DNA of 64,000 nucleotides from Nocardia jiangxiensis NBRC 101359. Lineage in GTDB: Bacteria > Actinomycetota > Actinomycetes > Mycobacteriales > Mycobacteriaceae. The DNA lies in the NCBI RefSeq assembly GCF_000308615.1, contig NZ_BAGB01000013.1:248001-312000 (forward strand). The letters are read 5' to 3'. Shown here in pieces: positions 51,844 through 61,234 of the stretch. The notes beneath the pieces are model-generated. The model saw nothing but the letters and a program-made list of their open reading frames with translations, did no database searches and was not told the origin of the DNA. Each line of letters opens with the position of its first letter. Positions within the stretch are counted from its first letter, which is position 1. Position numbers and translations under genes: made by a program.

Positions 51844-53136
51844 TCAGTGGGTTTGGGGGCCGACCACATCGACGGCCTTGTCGGCGGCCGCGTCTACCCA
51901 TGGCTCCACGCTACTGTCCTGGGTCAGGTTGATGTAGATGCCGGTGGCTTGGATGAAGTACCGATGGTTCGACAACGACCACTGGGACTTGGTGGCGCGC
52001 GCGATGTCGCCGCTGCAGGCCGCGTGGCCGACTCCTGTTGTGGGACACCAGATTGCCCAGTCCTGGGTGGCTCCCTTCAGGGCGCTGTAGGCGAGGTTGA
52101 CATTCACTGTGTCGGGAAAGACCAGGACATTCACCGAGACCAGGATGTGTTCGGCGCTGTCGATGTAGGTCCCGGACATATTCGTGGTGCAGTTGTTCTG
52201 GCGCAGCGCGTTCTTCACATTGTCGGAATCGGATTCCTGGATGCAAGCCTGCGGACCGCTGCCCACCAGGTTGTACTGCACCCCTTTGGCATCTGTGAAG
52301 GATTGGGCCAGTAGGGCATCCGCGGTGAACGGGGTCCGGTCGGTCGAGGCATCGTCGAGTGTGTTCGGGTCGAACGGCGGTGTTGTCGGGGCAGTCGAGT
52401 AAGTGGTTGTCGGGGCCCAGATGTCCGTGGTCGTGGTGGACGAGGTCGAGTGCGCGGAAGCGGAATCGTGGCTGCCGGAATTACTCGCGACGACCGCGAT
52501 CACCGCGACCAAGGCGACGACAACGACGCAGCCCAGGACGATGGCGATCACCTTGCCTGCCCCGCCCGACTGGGGCGGAACGTAGTACGGCTGCTGTACC
52601 GGCGGCTGTTGCCAGGACTGCTGGCCTGGTTGTTGCTGCCGGGACTGCTCGACCGGCTGTTGCGGCCATGATTGCTGGGACTGCTGCCCAGGTGACCACT
52701 GCTGGGGTGGCTGTTCCGTCGGAGACTGCTGTGGCGACTGTCCTGTCGGAAGCTGCTGCGGCGGTTGGCCGGTCGACCCCAGCTGCTGTGGCCACATCGG
52801 CTGCGTGCCTGGCTGCGGTGTCCCCGGTTGCTGCGGCCATGTCGGCTGTGCCGGTGGCTGCTGCGGCCCGGTCGGCTGTACCCCGGGTTGCTGTGGCCAC
52901 GCCGACTGTGTCCCTGGTTGTAGCCAATTCGGCTGTGGCTGCGGGATCCCCGTCGGCTGCGCCCCCGGTTGCTGCGGCCGAGACGTCGGCGGCTGCGGCT
53001 CGCCGCCGATCGCGTTGTGCCCGAACCACACCGTGGGTTGCGCCGGGGAGGGCGTCGGCGCCGATCCGGCCCCCTGCCTCGGGTCGCTGTCGCTGTCCTC
53101 ACCCTGCCGACCGTGCGCCGGGACCTCGCCTGACAT
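51844..53136 (-). CDS. Pro/Gln-rich single-pass membrane protein with extracellular domain
   Basis: 430 residues from ATG 53136 with an excellent ribosome-binding site (GGAGGGG). The cytoplasmic N-terminal 190 residues carry degenerate P-Q-Q-P-G repeats, then a membrane helix (about 196-221, VIAIVLGCVVVVALVAVIAVV), a Ser/Thr linker and an extracellular domain of about 165 residues with four cysteines (QACIQE, NNCTTN, IWCPTT, AACSGD). The domain resembles the sensor- or protein-binding domains of nocardial DUF3558-like or kinase-linked membrane proteins, but I cannot assign it. It lies downstream of the RDD operon in the same direction. Confidence 0.75.
   Translation of the reverse strand: MSGEVPAHGRQGEDSDSDPRQGAGSAPTPSPAQPTVWFGHNAIGGEPQPPTSRPQQPGAQPTGIPQPQPNWLQPGTQSAWPQQPGVQPTGPQQPPAQPTWPQQPGTPQPGTQPMWPQQLGSTGQPPQQLPTGQSPQQSPTEQPPQQWSPGQQSQQSWPQQPVEQSRQQQPGQQSWQQPPVQQPYYVPPQSGGAGKVIAIVLGCVVVVALVAVIAVVASNSGSHDSASAHSTSSTTTTDIWAPTTTYSTAPTTPPFDPNTLDDASTDRTPFTADALLAQSFTDAKGVQYNLVGSGPQACIQESDSDNVKNALRQNNCTTNMSGTYIDSAEHILVSVNVLVFPDTVNVNLAYSALKGATQDWAIWCPTTGVGHAACSGDIARATKSQWSLSNHRYFIQATGIYINLTQDSSVEPWVDAAADKAVDVVGPQTH
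52570..52960 (-). repeat. Degenerate tandem repeats encoding P-Q-Q-P-G units
   Basis: Within the membrane protein gene, units such as QPTWPQQPG, SAWPQQPG and PTGPQQP repeat about ten times with variable spacing; the DNA is a matching imperfect tandem repeat and prone to length change. Confidence 0.6.
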
Positions 53137-53256
53137 TTTTCCCCTCCCATAGACGGACAATTCCGTCTCGACATGCTGTTCGGAGTGTAGAACATGGGGA
53201 AGATCGGGGTACGGCCGGGAAAAATCGCAAAGTCGGTGGCCGTCAGGCGGTTTCGG

Positions 53257-54423
53257 TCAGCGCCGGTCGCGCCACTGCACCGCGGTCAGGATGTAGTCCT
53301 CGATTCGGGCCGGTCCGGGCAAATCGCCGGCGGGTGAGCAGAACGCGACGACGAAGGCGGGAGGGATGTACAGGTCCATCAACCAGATCGCGAGCAACCT
53401 GCCGAAGGACGGATATCGGCCGGTGTCGGGGCGAAGTGCGACCAGGCCGAATACGGCTTTGCCGAGTGTGGTGTGGACGATCGCCTGGATGATCACGCGG
53501 TTGACGAAGGAGGCGGCCAGCAAGCCCAGGACCGTGAATACCGCGATCGGTACGGCGTGGTGCCAATCGCTATGTAGCAGAGCATCTTTGGCGGACTCAG
53601 GCGCTTTCGTGAAGGCGACGGCCGCGCCGATTGCGAGATGGATGAGCACGTCGAGTGCGAATCCGAGTGCGCGCCTGAGCTTGCGCGGCGACGGATAATC
53701 CGGATCATCCAGCGCACCATGCCGTTTCGGCTTCGCCTCGGCGTCGGGCTCACCGGGACGTTTCATCATGACCCGGCCGTTCTCCCGCTGCATCTCGTAT
53801 CCGCCCCCATCGGGCTCGCCGGATGACCTCGGCTGATCGGCTCCTGGATCGCGGTAGGTGAAGGACGGAGGCTGCCTCGCTGCGGAGTAATACGCATACC
53901 GCAGTGGTCCGCCACCCTCGTTCACCGAGATGATGCCGTACTTTCGCGGATCGCCCGCGAACCAGATCTCGGTGGTCCTGTGGTTCACCAGCTTGCCGAT
54001 CTGATTCGACCAGGTGTTCAGGATCAACGCCGACACCGGCCGCCGATTCCCGTCGAGAAGTTCCACCCACTCGTAACGGCCGGTGGAGATGTAGTTGATC
54101 GGCCAGCGCATCCACGGATTCCGCTTCAACGCCTTGCGCCGTCGCCCATGTATCCACAAGAATGTCACCGCGAACATCAAGCCGAAAACGAACACGATGA
54201 ACAGCGGCCCGGGGAGGAACCGACCGGCCTTCGCCGCACCGTGTATCCCAGGCTGATCGAACTTGTTCACCGCGACCACGGCCAACGGCCCACAAGCGGC
54301 ACTGAAAAGGGTTGCCACCCAGAGCCACAACCGGCGATACCCGAGCGCGGCACGAGTGGCAGGCCAATCTATCGCCCGTGGCGGATGATCGGAATCGACT
54401 CCACTGAAGGTTTGGTTCACCAT
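53257..54423 (-). CDS. RDD family membrane protein with N-terminal extra domain
   Basis: 388 residues. Two membrane helices (about 28-50 and 70-92), a soluble middle region (about 95-245), then the RDD domain (about 248-380) with membrane helices and basic/acidic pairs (RRALGFALDVLIH, LGKAVFGLVALR, LLAIWLMDLYIPP). RDD proteins are small multi-pass proteins of uncertain role, some linked to ion or stress tolerance. It is the last gene of an operon with a T7SS effector, a WXG protein and a 216-residue partner, so it may act as membrane partner or immunity factor for that effector; this is speculation from context. Confidence 0.75.
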   Translation of the reverse strand: MVNQTFSGVDSDHPPRAIDWPATRAALGYRRLWLWVATLFSAACGPLAVVAVNKFDQPGIHGAAKAGRFLPGPLFIVFVFGLMFAVTFLWIHGRRRKALKRNPWMRWPINYISTGRYEWVELLDGNRRPVSALILNTWSNQIGKLVNHRTTEIWFAGDPRKYGIISVNEGGGPLRYAYYSAARQPPSFTYRDPGADQPRSSGEPDGGGYEMQRENGRVMMKRPGEPDAEAKPKRHGALDDPDYPSPRKLRRALGFALDVLIHLAIGAAVAFTKAPESAKDALLHSDWHHAVPIAVFTVLGLLAASFVNRVIIQAIVHTTLGKAVFGLVALRPDTGRYPSFGRLLAIWLMDLYIPPAFVVAFCSPAGDLPGPARIEDYILTAVQWRDRR

Positions 54424-54432
54424 CTCTCCCGG

Positions 54433-55083
54433 CTAAAGATTCAGACTCGAGTACGCGGGCGTCAGCTCGGTGAAATCGATCGATGTGGCCATTCCGAACA
54501 GCATTTCGCCGTACAGCGGGCCGGAATCGACCGCCAGTGTCGAGAACTCGATAACCGCCACGTTCGTGCCGTCATCCGAAGGGACCAGCGCTTCGAGTTG
54601 AAAGACGGTGACGTCGTCGGATCTGCCCTCGTACGCCGAAAGGTCAGGAGCGGGGAACCGACGCGTGAACTCCGAGAACAGCATCGGTCGGCCGTTGGCC
54701 TCGATAGGTTCGACGACGGCCGAGGGCTCCTGGGCCAGCTTGTTCATCGCGAAGTCCTGTACGACCAGCCGTGGATTCTGCGGATCTCCGCACTGCAGAA
54801 GTGAAATCGTGATCCACGACGTGACCTGTTCGCCCGCCTCGGTCAAGTGACGGCCGACTCCGCAGTACACCGTCCGGCGAGCCGCCAGTGCCTTCAGGAA
54901 GAACTCGAGCACGCCCAATACGTCCGAAACACTCGAATTCAGCGAATCCGGAGCGGCATCGGTGATCGGGCCCGCAGCATTCTGGAGGGCCTGGTCGATA
55001 TTTGTGAGCGGGAGCGGATGGTATCCGGGTGGGATATCCACCGCGATCGAATACTCGATCTCACGTTTCGGTGTGATGTTCAT
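54433..55083 (-). CDS. Effector-linked protein of unknown function (216 residues)
   Basis: A soluble, mixed-fold protein without signal peptide, cysteine clusters or a recognisable motif. It opens with MNITPKREIEYSIAVDIPPG and ends with a strand-rich segment (DVTVFQLEALVP, NVAVIEFSTL). It starts 4 bp after the preceding effector gene and ends 9 bp before the RDD gene, so it is co-translated with them. Its role as chaperone or immunity protein is a guess from position, paralleling the 218-residue gene after the other effector. Confidence 0.65.
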   Translation of the reverse strand: MNITPKREIEYSIAVDIPPGYHPLPLTNIDQALQNAAGPITDAAPDSLNSSVSDVLGVLEFFLKALAARRTVYCGVGRHLTEAGEQVTSWITISLLQCGDPQNPRLVVQDFAMNKLAQEPSAVVEPIEANGRPMLFSEFTRRFPAPDLSAYEGRSDDVTVFQLEALVPSDDGTNVAVIEFSTLAVDSGPLYGEMLFGMATSIDFTELTPAYSSLNL

Positions 55084-55086
55084 ATC

Positions 55087-56355
55087 TCAGCCCGTCGCCT
55101 CGTTGTATCCCCAGGTCCCGATCTTGGTGACCGAAGTCTTGAGCCCCTTGAAGACCTTCAGGGCGACTGCCGGATCGGCTGTGGCATGCGCGCCCTCGAC
55201 CTTCATGGCCTGCAGAACGGTATGGGTTCCCGCGGTGAAACCGCTGCTGTTGAGCGCTGTCGCAAGCTTGTTGGTACCGTCGCCGATCATCTTGTTGTTC
55301 ACCCATCCGGGGGCATGCGCGGATTCCGACCACGCTCGCGCCATACCTTCGAATCGGCCGACGTCACCAGCCGCATCACCCAACATGGCAACCTTTCCGA
55401 CCTTGGCCAAACCGCCCACCCCGGGGATCACGCTCATCGCGTCGCCACCGACGGTCTCGGCAGCCTTCAGTTTGTCCGACCAGCTGCCGTGCAGGAATGC
55501 GTTGCGGATGTCCTTGTCGGTCGCGTCCAATGCGAGTGCTCCCGCGCCCGCGGCAAGCGAGACTCCCAGGGCGATGGCGTCGATCGGCGGGGGAGTGACG
55601 ACAGCCAGCAATCCGGCCACCGAGGAGATGATCGAGAGAGCCTCGTGTAATCCCTTGCGATGCTCGTCGATCCACTTACCCACCGCCTTCACCGCATCGG
55701 TGATGCTGTCCCACCAATGATGGTTCGGGGCGCTGGGGGCGAAATCCTTTGCGGCGGCGTCGAGTTCGGCGGCGACCTTGCGGGCGAGCTTGCCGTGTTC
55801 GGATTCCAGGTCCTTGGCTCGCTGGATGACGGAATCTAGTGCGCCCTGGTAGTTGTCGACCGAGGTGCCGGCGGAGCGGACGGCGGCTTCGGCGGTGTCG
55901 AGGCGGGATTGGGCTGCGGCCAGGGCATTCTGGTCGGTGAAGGTTTGATTGGCCAGGCCGAGGTCCGGATTGGCCTTGGCTTGTTGCAGGGCGGTGACGG
56001 CCTTGGCGTGGTTGTCGCGGGCCTCGGCGGCTTCGGTCTCCAGGGTTTTGGCGGTGTCCTGGTAGCCGACCAGGCCGGTGTGCCATTCGTCCAGGACCGT
56101 GACGGCGCGTTCGAGGGAGTTCTGCGCGTAGCCGAGATCCTGGGCGAGGGTGTTGTCGAAGTGGGAGCGGAACGCGTCGCCCGCGTCGCCCTTCCAGATG
56201 CCGTCGTTGCTGTTGCGGAGACGTTTGAGCAGATCGTTGGTCTCTTTGACTGCCGCACCCGCGGAGTTGATCTCGGTTCGCAGGCCGGAGACGTCGTCGG
56301 GCGTGCCGGGGACCGGGTTGAAGCCGATGTTCGGGTACGGGTTGGCCTGGTTCAT
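55087..56355 (-). CDS. Long WXG-like putative T7SS-secreted protein
   Basis: 422 residues from ATG 56355, which overlaps the upstream gene's stop (ATGA). The N-terminal about 210 residues form a long helical hairpin with turn GIWKGDAG near residue 52. A hydrophobic stretch (about 225-300: LSIISSVAGLLAVV, IDAIALGVSLAAGAGALAL) and a C-terminal about 120-residue part follow, with no identifiable toxin motif. This layout is common in putative T7SS effectors. It pairs with the small WXG-like protein upstream. Confidence 0.8.
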   Translation of the reverse strand: MNQANPYPNIGFNPVPGTPDDVSGLRTEINSAGAAVKETNDLLKRLRNSNDGIWKGDAGDAFRSHFDNTLAQDLGYAQNSLERAVTVLDEWHTGLVGYQDTAKTLETEAAEARDNHAKAVTALQQAKANPDLGLANQTFTDQNALAAAQSRLDTAEAAVRSAGTSVDNYQGALDSVIQRAKDLESEHGKLARKVAAELDAAAKDFAPSAPNHHWWDSITDAVKAVGKWIDEHRKGLHEALSIISSVAGLLAVVTPPPIDAIALGVSLAAGAGALALDATDKDIRNAFLHGSWSDKLKAAETVGGDAMSVIPGVGGLAKVGKVAMLGDAAGDVGRFEGMARAWSESAHAPGWVNNKMIGDGTNKLATALNSSGFTAGTHTVLQAMKVEGAHATADPAVALKVFKGLKTSVTKIGTWGYNEATG

Positions 56356-56684
56356 ACCTTGGTCTCCGTACCGGAGGTGCCCTCGACGACGGACTTCGCC
56401 TGTGTCAGGGCCTGCGCGAACGCGGTATCGGCCTCCTGATAGGCGTCGTGGCATTGCGAGATGCCGTCCGCGGTGGACGTGGCCGACTTGCCGATCTGTT
56501 CGATCCCGTACTTCCACCGGCGCTGGAAGCTCTCGGCGGCATCGTTGAGCACCTTCGGCCCGATATCGCCGTGACCGCCCTGCGCCATCGCCTTCATCGC
56601 ATCGGTCAGCACCTGTTCGGAGTTGCGCAACGACTGCACCGCTTTACCCAGTGCCTCGATGTCCACCGAGAGAAAACCAGCCAA
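56352..56684 (-). CDS. Small WXG100-like protein, probable effector partner
   Basis: 110 residues, helical hairpin with a W turn (RRWKYG, about residue 57) in place of W-x-G. It starts the operon and overlaps the next gene by 4 bp, the common arrangement of a small helical partner followed by a large effector. There is no signal peptide. It probably dimerises with or escorts the long WXG protein to the secretion machine. Confidence 0.8.
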   Translation of the reverse strand: MAGFLSVDIEALGKAVQSLRNSEQVLTDAMKAMAQGGHGDIGPKVLNDAAESFQRRWKYGIEQIGKSATSTADGISQCHDAYQEADTAFAQALTQAKSVVEGTSGTETKV

Positions 56685-56919
56685 TTCCGAGCCACCTTTT
56701 CATTCCGTCACGAGACGTACGACGCCTTCAGTGCTTACTTGGACGTCTCCGACACCGTTCCGGTTCCATAGCATTCGGGTATCTCGGCATGCTCGGGCAA
56801 GGCTCGATCGCGCGACGGCCGATCGGCGGTCATGGTGCAGCCGACGGCCGGGGCGCGACGACGCTCAGTGTGAAATCGGGCAAAGCGGGCGAATCATGCA
56901 GTCCGTCAGGTGAGTTCGC

Positions 56920-57780
56920 TTATTTGCGCAACAGCTGGACAACCTGCAGCAGCTCCATCTTCGACGGAGGTTCGGACTCCTCGACCGCATGCGGATCGAT
57001 GATCGCCGTGCGTGCGATCACCTCTTCCGGTTCGGCGAACGCCTTGTACTTCTTGTCGCCGAGCAACTGGTAGGTGAGATATCCGACGAGCAGGCCGCGA
57101 GTGAGGCGTTCGGTCCTGGGTTCGAACTTGGTCGCCCCCAGCGCGGCCAGGACACGGCGGCCCCGGACGATGCCGTTGCGAGACGCGCCGTCGACCGAGC
57201 GAAGCACGGCGGGACCACCCCACGCGGCGGCCAGCGCGACGGCATCGGAGCCGGCCTCGTCGAGCTCCGCGCCGGCGCCCAGGATCAGAGCGGGGGATTC
57301 GATATCGGGCGCCACGGATTCGGCCGAGGGGGCGGTGACCGCGGGATAGAGCGCGGCGACGGCCGCGACCTTGCGCTGCGAAGCCGCGATGACCGCGGCG
57401 CCCGCACCCATACCGTGACCGGCCAGGGCCAGTTTGTCGGGATGAACGCTGATCTTGCCCTCACCCAGCCGCACTCCGGTGCAGATGTCCAGGGTGGTGA
57501 GCAGGTCGGTGGCCAGGTTCAGGTGCGAGGGGATCGGTCCGCGCTCGGTGTCGGGTGCGGCCGCGACGAAACCCCAGGAGGCGAGATGTTCGAGCAGCTT
57601 GCGATAGTTGCCCGCACCGGTGAGCCAGCCGTGCCCGAACGCGACGGCGGGCAGGTTCAGACCCGTCTCCGGGGTCAACACCAACCCGGGCTGCCCGGCG
57701 ATGCCGAGATTGCCGCGCAGGACCCGGTGGGGGCCGGGGCTGGCCAGGGTGCTCAGGAGCGATTTCACAGACGCCGACAC
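56920..57780 (-). CDS. Alpha/beta hydrolase fold protein with Gly in place of the nucleophile (probable pseudoenzyme)
   Basis: 286 residues from GTG 57780. The alpha/beta hydrolase layout of the chlorophyllase/dienelactone-hydrolase type is clear (NLPAVAFGHGWLTGAG, LEHLASWGFVAAAPDTERG). The nucleophile elbow G-x-S-x-G reads G-H-G-M-G, so the catalytic Ser is replaced by Gly. The late acidic and His positions are also not obvious. It is divergent from glmS. It could be a binding protein or a scaffold in cell-wall precursor metabolism. The open frame extends far upstream antisense to glmS, but that part is non-coding. Confidence 0.8.
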   Translation of the reverse strand: MSASVKSLLSTLASPGPHRVLRGNLGIAGQPGLVLTPETGLNLPAVAFGHGWLTGAGNYRKLLEHLASWGFVAAAPDTERGPIPSHLNLATDLLTTLDICTGVRLGEGKISVHPDKLALAGHGMGAGAAVIAASQRKVAAVAALYPAVTAPSAESVAPDIESPALILGAGAELDEAGSDAVALAAAWGGPAVLRSVDGASRNGIVRGRRVLAALGATKFEPRTERLTRGLLVGYLTYQLLGDKKYKAFAEPEEVIARTAIIDPHAVEESEPPSKMELLQVVQLLRK

Positions 57781-58060
57781 GACGTCGAATTTATCCGATA
57801 GCCGTCCGCGAACGGCGTTTCGCCGGATCTCGGGGTCGTCGTCGAGCCGATCGACCGGGGCGGCAACGCATCTGCCAGCGGTTTCCCGGGCCGAACAGCT
57901 TCGACGCCTCCAGCTGCCCGCGTCGGACGCGCCCGGGTCCCGGACACGCCACGACCGCGCCGCTCGAGCGAATGTGCCCCTTTGCCGCACCGAACGAGCG
58001 CAGCCGGGCACGCGCGCGAGCGCATCTCGCGGCCCTGTCGCTGTCCCGGTTGCGCCCCAG

Positions 58061-58066
58061 TACGCT
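58061..58066 (+). promoter_or_regulatory. Candidate -10 element of glmS
   Basis: TACGCT fits TAnnnT, 8 nt before the glmS ATG with no ribosome-binding site between, so glmS is probably transcribed leaderless. Confidence 0.4.
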
Positions 58067-58074
58067 GGTGCCCC

Positions 58075-59940
58075 ATGTGCGGAATCGTGGGCTACGTGGG
58101 ATACCGGGACGCGCTCGGCGTCGTCGTGGACGCGCTGCGCCGTATGGAGTACCGGGGATACGACTCGGCGGGTGTGGCCATCCTGGACGGTGCGGGCGGG
58201 ATCGCCGTCGAACGCAAGGCCGGTCGCCTGGCCAATCTGGAAGCCGAGCTGGCCGAGGCCGGAGTGTCGAACTTCGCCGGAACCACCGGAATGGGTCATA
58301 CCCGATGGGCGACGCACGGCGCGCCCACCGACCGCAACGCGCATCCGCATCGCGATGCGACCGGTGCGGTTGCCGTGGTGCACAACGGCATCATCGAGAA
58401 CTTCGCGCCGCTGCGGCATGAGCTCGAATCCGCCGGGGTGGAGTTGCGCAGCGATACCGATACCGAGGTCGCGGTGCATCTGGTTTCGCGCGCCTACGAC
58501 TCGGGTCCGACCGCGGGTGATTTCGTCGCCAGTGCGCTGGCCGTGCTGCGCCGGCTCGAGGGTGCGTTCACGCTGGTGTTCACCCATTCCGCGCATCCGG
58601 GCACGATCGTGGCCGCGCGGCGGTCGACGCCGCTGGTGGTGGGCGTCGGCAAGGGGGAGATGTTCATCGCCTCGGATGTCACCGCGTTCATCGAACACAC
58701 CAGGGAGGCAGTCGAACTCGGGCAGGACCAGGCGGTGGTGATCACCGCCGACGGATACACCGTCACCGATTTCGACGGCAATTCCGGTGTGCCGACCCGC
58801 CCGTTCACCATCGACTGGGATCTGGCCGCCGCCGAGAAGGGCGGTCACGACTACTTCATGCTCAAGGAGATCGAGGAGCAGCCCGCCGGGGTCGCCGACA
58901 CGCTGATCGGGCACTTCGACAAGGGCCGGATCGTGCTGGACGAGCAACGCCTGGCCGATCAGGAGTTGCGCGAGTTCGACAAGGTCTTCGTCGTCGCCTG
59001 CGGCAGTTCGTATCACGCGGGTCTGCTCGCCAAATACGCCATCGAGCATTGGACGCGGCTGCCCGTCGAGGTGGAGCTGGCCAGCGAATTCCGTTACCGC
59101 GACCCGGTTCTGGACCGGTCCACGCTGGTGGTGGCGATCTCGCAGTCGGGGGAGACCGCGGACACGCTCGAGGCCGTGCGGCACGCCAAGGAGCAGCGGG
59201 CGCGGGTGCTGGCCATCTGCAATACCAACGGCGCGCAGATCCCGCGCGAGTCCGATGCGGTGGTGTACACCCGCACGGGCCCGGAGATCGGCGTCGCCTC
59301 CACCAAGGCGTTCCTGGCGCAGATCACCGCGAATTACCTTGTCGGCCTTGCCCTCGCGCAGGCGCGCGGGACCAAGTACCCGGACGAGGTGGCGCGCGAA
59401 TTCGGCGAACTCGAGTCGATGCCGGCGTTGGTGGAGCGCGTGCTGGAGACCGCGCCCCAGGTGCGGGAGATCGCGCGTCGGTTCGCGAATGTCTCGACGG
59501 TGTTGTTCCTGGGCCGCCACGTCGGTTATCCGGTGGCCCTCGAGGGTGCGCTCAAACTCAAGGAACTGGCGTACATGCACGCCGAGGGTTTCGCCGCGGG
59601 TGAGCTCAAGCACGGTCCGATCGCGCTGATCGAGGAGGGGCTGCCGGTCATCGTGGTGATGCCCTCGCCGAAGGGCCGCGCGGTACTGCACTCCAAACTG
59701 CTCAGCAATATCCGGGAGATCCAGGCGCGCGGCGCGAGCACCATCGTCATCGCCGAGGAGGGCGACGACACCGTGCGCCCCTTCGCCGACCACCTCATCG
59801 AAATTCCCGTCGCCCCAACTCTTTTCCAGCCGCTGCTCTCGACGGTCCCGCTGCAGATCTTCGCCGCTGAGGTGGCCCAGACCCGCGGCTACGACATCGA
59901 CAAGCCGCGCAATCTGGCCAAGTCCGTCACGGTCGAGTAG
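58075..59940 (+). CDS. glmS: Glutamine-fructose-6-phosphate aminotransferase (isomerizing)
   Basis: 621 residues. GlmS makes glucosamine-6-phosphate from fructose-6-phosphate and glutamine, the first step to UDP-GlcNAc. The N-terminal Cys nucleophile (MCGIVGYVG), the RWATHG loop and HNGIIEN of the glutaminase domain are present. Two SIS domains follow (GSSYHAG, SQSGETADT, GPEIGVASTKAF), with AEGFAAGELKHGPIAL and the C-terminal DKPRNLAKSVTVE tail. The initiator Met must be removed to expose Cys1. It is convergent with an MFS gene and shares a strong hairpin. Confidence 0.98.
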   Translation: MCGIVGYVGYRDALGVVVDALRRMEYRGYDSAGVAILDGAGGIAVERKAGRLANLEAELAEAGVSNFAGTTGMGHTRWATHGAPTDRNAHPHRDATGAVAVVHNGIIENFAPLRHELESAGVELRSDTDTEVAVHLVSRAYDSGPTAGDFVASALAVLRRLEGAFTLVFTHSAHPGTIVAARRSTPLVVGVGKGEMFIASDVTAFIEHTREAVELGQDQAVVITADGYTVTDFDGNSGVPTRPFTIDWDLAAAEKGGHDYFMLKEIEEQPAGVADTLIGHFDKGRIVLDEQRLADQELREFDKVFVVACGSSYHAGLLAKYAIEHWTRLPVEVELASEFRYRDPVLDRSTLVVAISQSGETADTLEAVRHAKEQRARVLAICNTNGAQIPRESDAVVYTRTGPEIGVASTKAFLAQITANYLVGLALAQARGTKYPDEVAREFGELESMPALVERVLETAPQVREIARRFANVSTVLFLGRHVGYPVALEGALKLKELAYMHAEGFAAGELKHGPIALIEEGLPVIVVMPSPKGRAVLHSKLLSNIREIQARGASTIVIAEEGDDTVRPFADHLIEIPVAPTLFQPLLSTVPLQIFAAEVAQTRGYDIDKPRNLAKSVTVE

Positions 59941-59943
59941 TAG

Positions 59944-59976
59944 CGGGCCGCCGGATGCGGGTGGTCCGGCGGCCCG
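59944..59976. terminator. Bidirectional stem-loop after glmS
   Basis: CGGGCCGCCGGA and TCCGGCGGCCCG form a perfect 12-bp stem with a 9-nt loop, 4 bp after the glmS stop and 13 bp before the end of the convergent MFS gene. Confidence 0.75.
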
Positions 59977-59988
59977 GCTCGACGCGGG

Positions 59989-61182
59989 TCAATCGGCTAC
60001 TGCGGCAAGGGGTTCGGGTTCCGGGGTGACCTGTGCGGTGGAACGTCGCTCGAGGGCGCCCGAGAGTACGGCCAGGCCCAGGGCGCTGCCGGACAGGACG
60101 ACGCCGACCCGGTTGGGCGCGGTGTAGCCGAATCCGGCGGCGATGACGAGGCCGCCGAGCCATGCGGCCAGGGCGTTGCCGAGGTTGAAGGCGCCGATGT
60201 TCAGGGCCGAGGCCAGGGTGGGTGCGCCGGCGGCCTGATCGAGGACGCGTTTCTGCAGCGGCGGGACGGTCGCGAATCCGAGTGCGCCGATCAGCACGAC
60301 GGTGATCGCGGCGGTGATCTTGTCGTGCGCGGTGAGCGTGAAAACGCCCAGTACCACGGTCAATGTGCCGAGCGTGAGGTAGAGCATCGGCATCAGATGG
60401 CGATCGGCATAGCGGCCGCCGATCAGATTGCCGATGAGGAAGCCCAGGCCGAACAGCACCATGATCCAGGTGACCGAACTCTCCGCGTATCCGGTGACCT
60501 CGGTCATCATCGGTGCGAGATAGGTGATCGCGGCGAATACGCCCCCGAAGCCGAGCACCGTCATGGCCATGGCCAGCAGCACCTGAGGATTGGCCAGGAC
60601 GGCCAGTTCGCTGCGCAACCGGGCCTCGCGCGGGGCGGCCTGATCGGGGACCAGCGCCGCGACCCCGACGGTGGCGACCAGGCCGACCGCCGCGATCAGC
60701 CAGAAGGTGATCCGCCACCCGAAATGCTGACCGAGCAGTGTGCCCAGCGGTACGCCCAGGACGGTGGCGACGGTGAGTCCGGTGAACATCAACGAGATCG
60801 CTCCGGCGCGGCGATCCGGGCTCACCAGCGTTCCGGCGACGATGGACCCGATCCCGAAGAATGCGCCGTGCGCCAGCGAGGCCACGATGCGGCCGGTCAG
60901 CAGCAGGCCGAAAACCGGTGCGAGAGCGGACAATACGTTACCGGCGACGAGTAACAGCATGCTGATCAGCAGCATCCGCTTACGGGAGACGCGGGTGCCG
61001 AGTCCGGTCATGATCGGGGCGCCGATCAACACGCCCAGGGCGTATCCGCTGACCAGCAGGCCCGCGGTGGGGATCGGTACGTGATAGCCGCTCGCGATAT
61101 CGGGCAGCAGGCCGACGACCGCGAATTCGGTGGTGCCGATGGCGAACGCCCCGAGTGCCAGGGCCAGGAGTGCGAGGGGCAT
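59989..61182 (-). CDS. MFS transporter, DHA1 drug-efflux type
   Basis: 397 residues from ATG 61182 (GGAGG at 8 nt upstream; the GTG at 61197 is not used). Twelve membrane helices are predicted. GTTEFAVVGLLPDIA and the motif-A-like MTGLGTRVSRKRML between helices 2 and 3 are typical of the DHA1 family of AraJ/Cmx-type exporters. The substrate may be a drug or a sugar-like metabolite. It is divergent from a MarR gene that probably represses it. Confidence 0.9.
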   Translation of the reverse strand: MPLALLALALGAFAIGTTEFAVVGLLPDIASGYHVPIPTAGLLVSGYALGVLIGAPIMTGLGTRVSRKRMLLISMLLLVAGNVLSALAPVFGLLLTGRIVASLAHGAFFGIGSIVAGTLVSPDRRAGAISLMFTGLTVATVLGVPLGTLLGQHFGWRITFWLIAAVGLVATVGVAALVPDQAAPREARLRSELAVLANPQVLLAMAMTVLGFGGVFAAITYLAPMMTEVTGYAESSVTWIMVLFGLGFLIGNLIGGRYADRHLMPMLYLTLGTLTVVLGVFTLTAHDKITAAITVVLIGALGFATVPPLQKRVLDQAAGAPTLASALNIGAFNLGNALAAWLGGLVIAAGFGYTAPNRVGVVLSGSALGLAVLSGALERRSTAQVTPEPEPLAAVAD

Positions 61183-61234
61183 GGGTGGAGCCTCCACGAG
61201 TGTTGCGGGTAAGCATTACAGGCGTCGACAATAG

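Noticed and set aside
56920..59793. 957-codon open frame antisense to glmS
   Set aside because: glmS is unmistakable on the other strand; only the last 286 codons (56920-57780) are a real gene.
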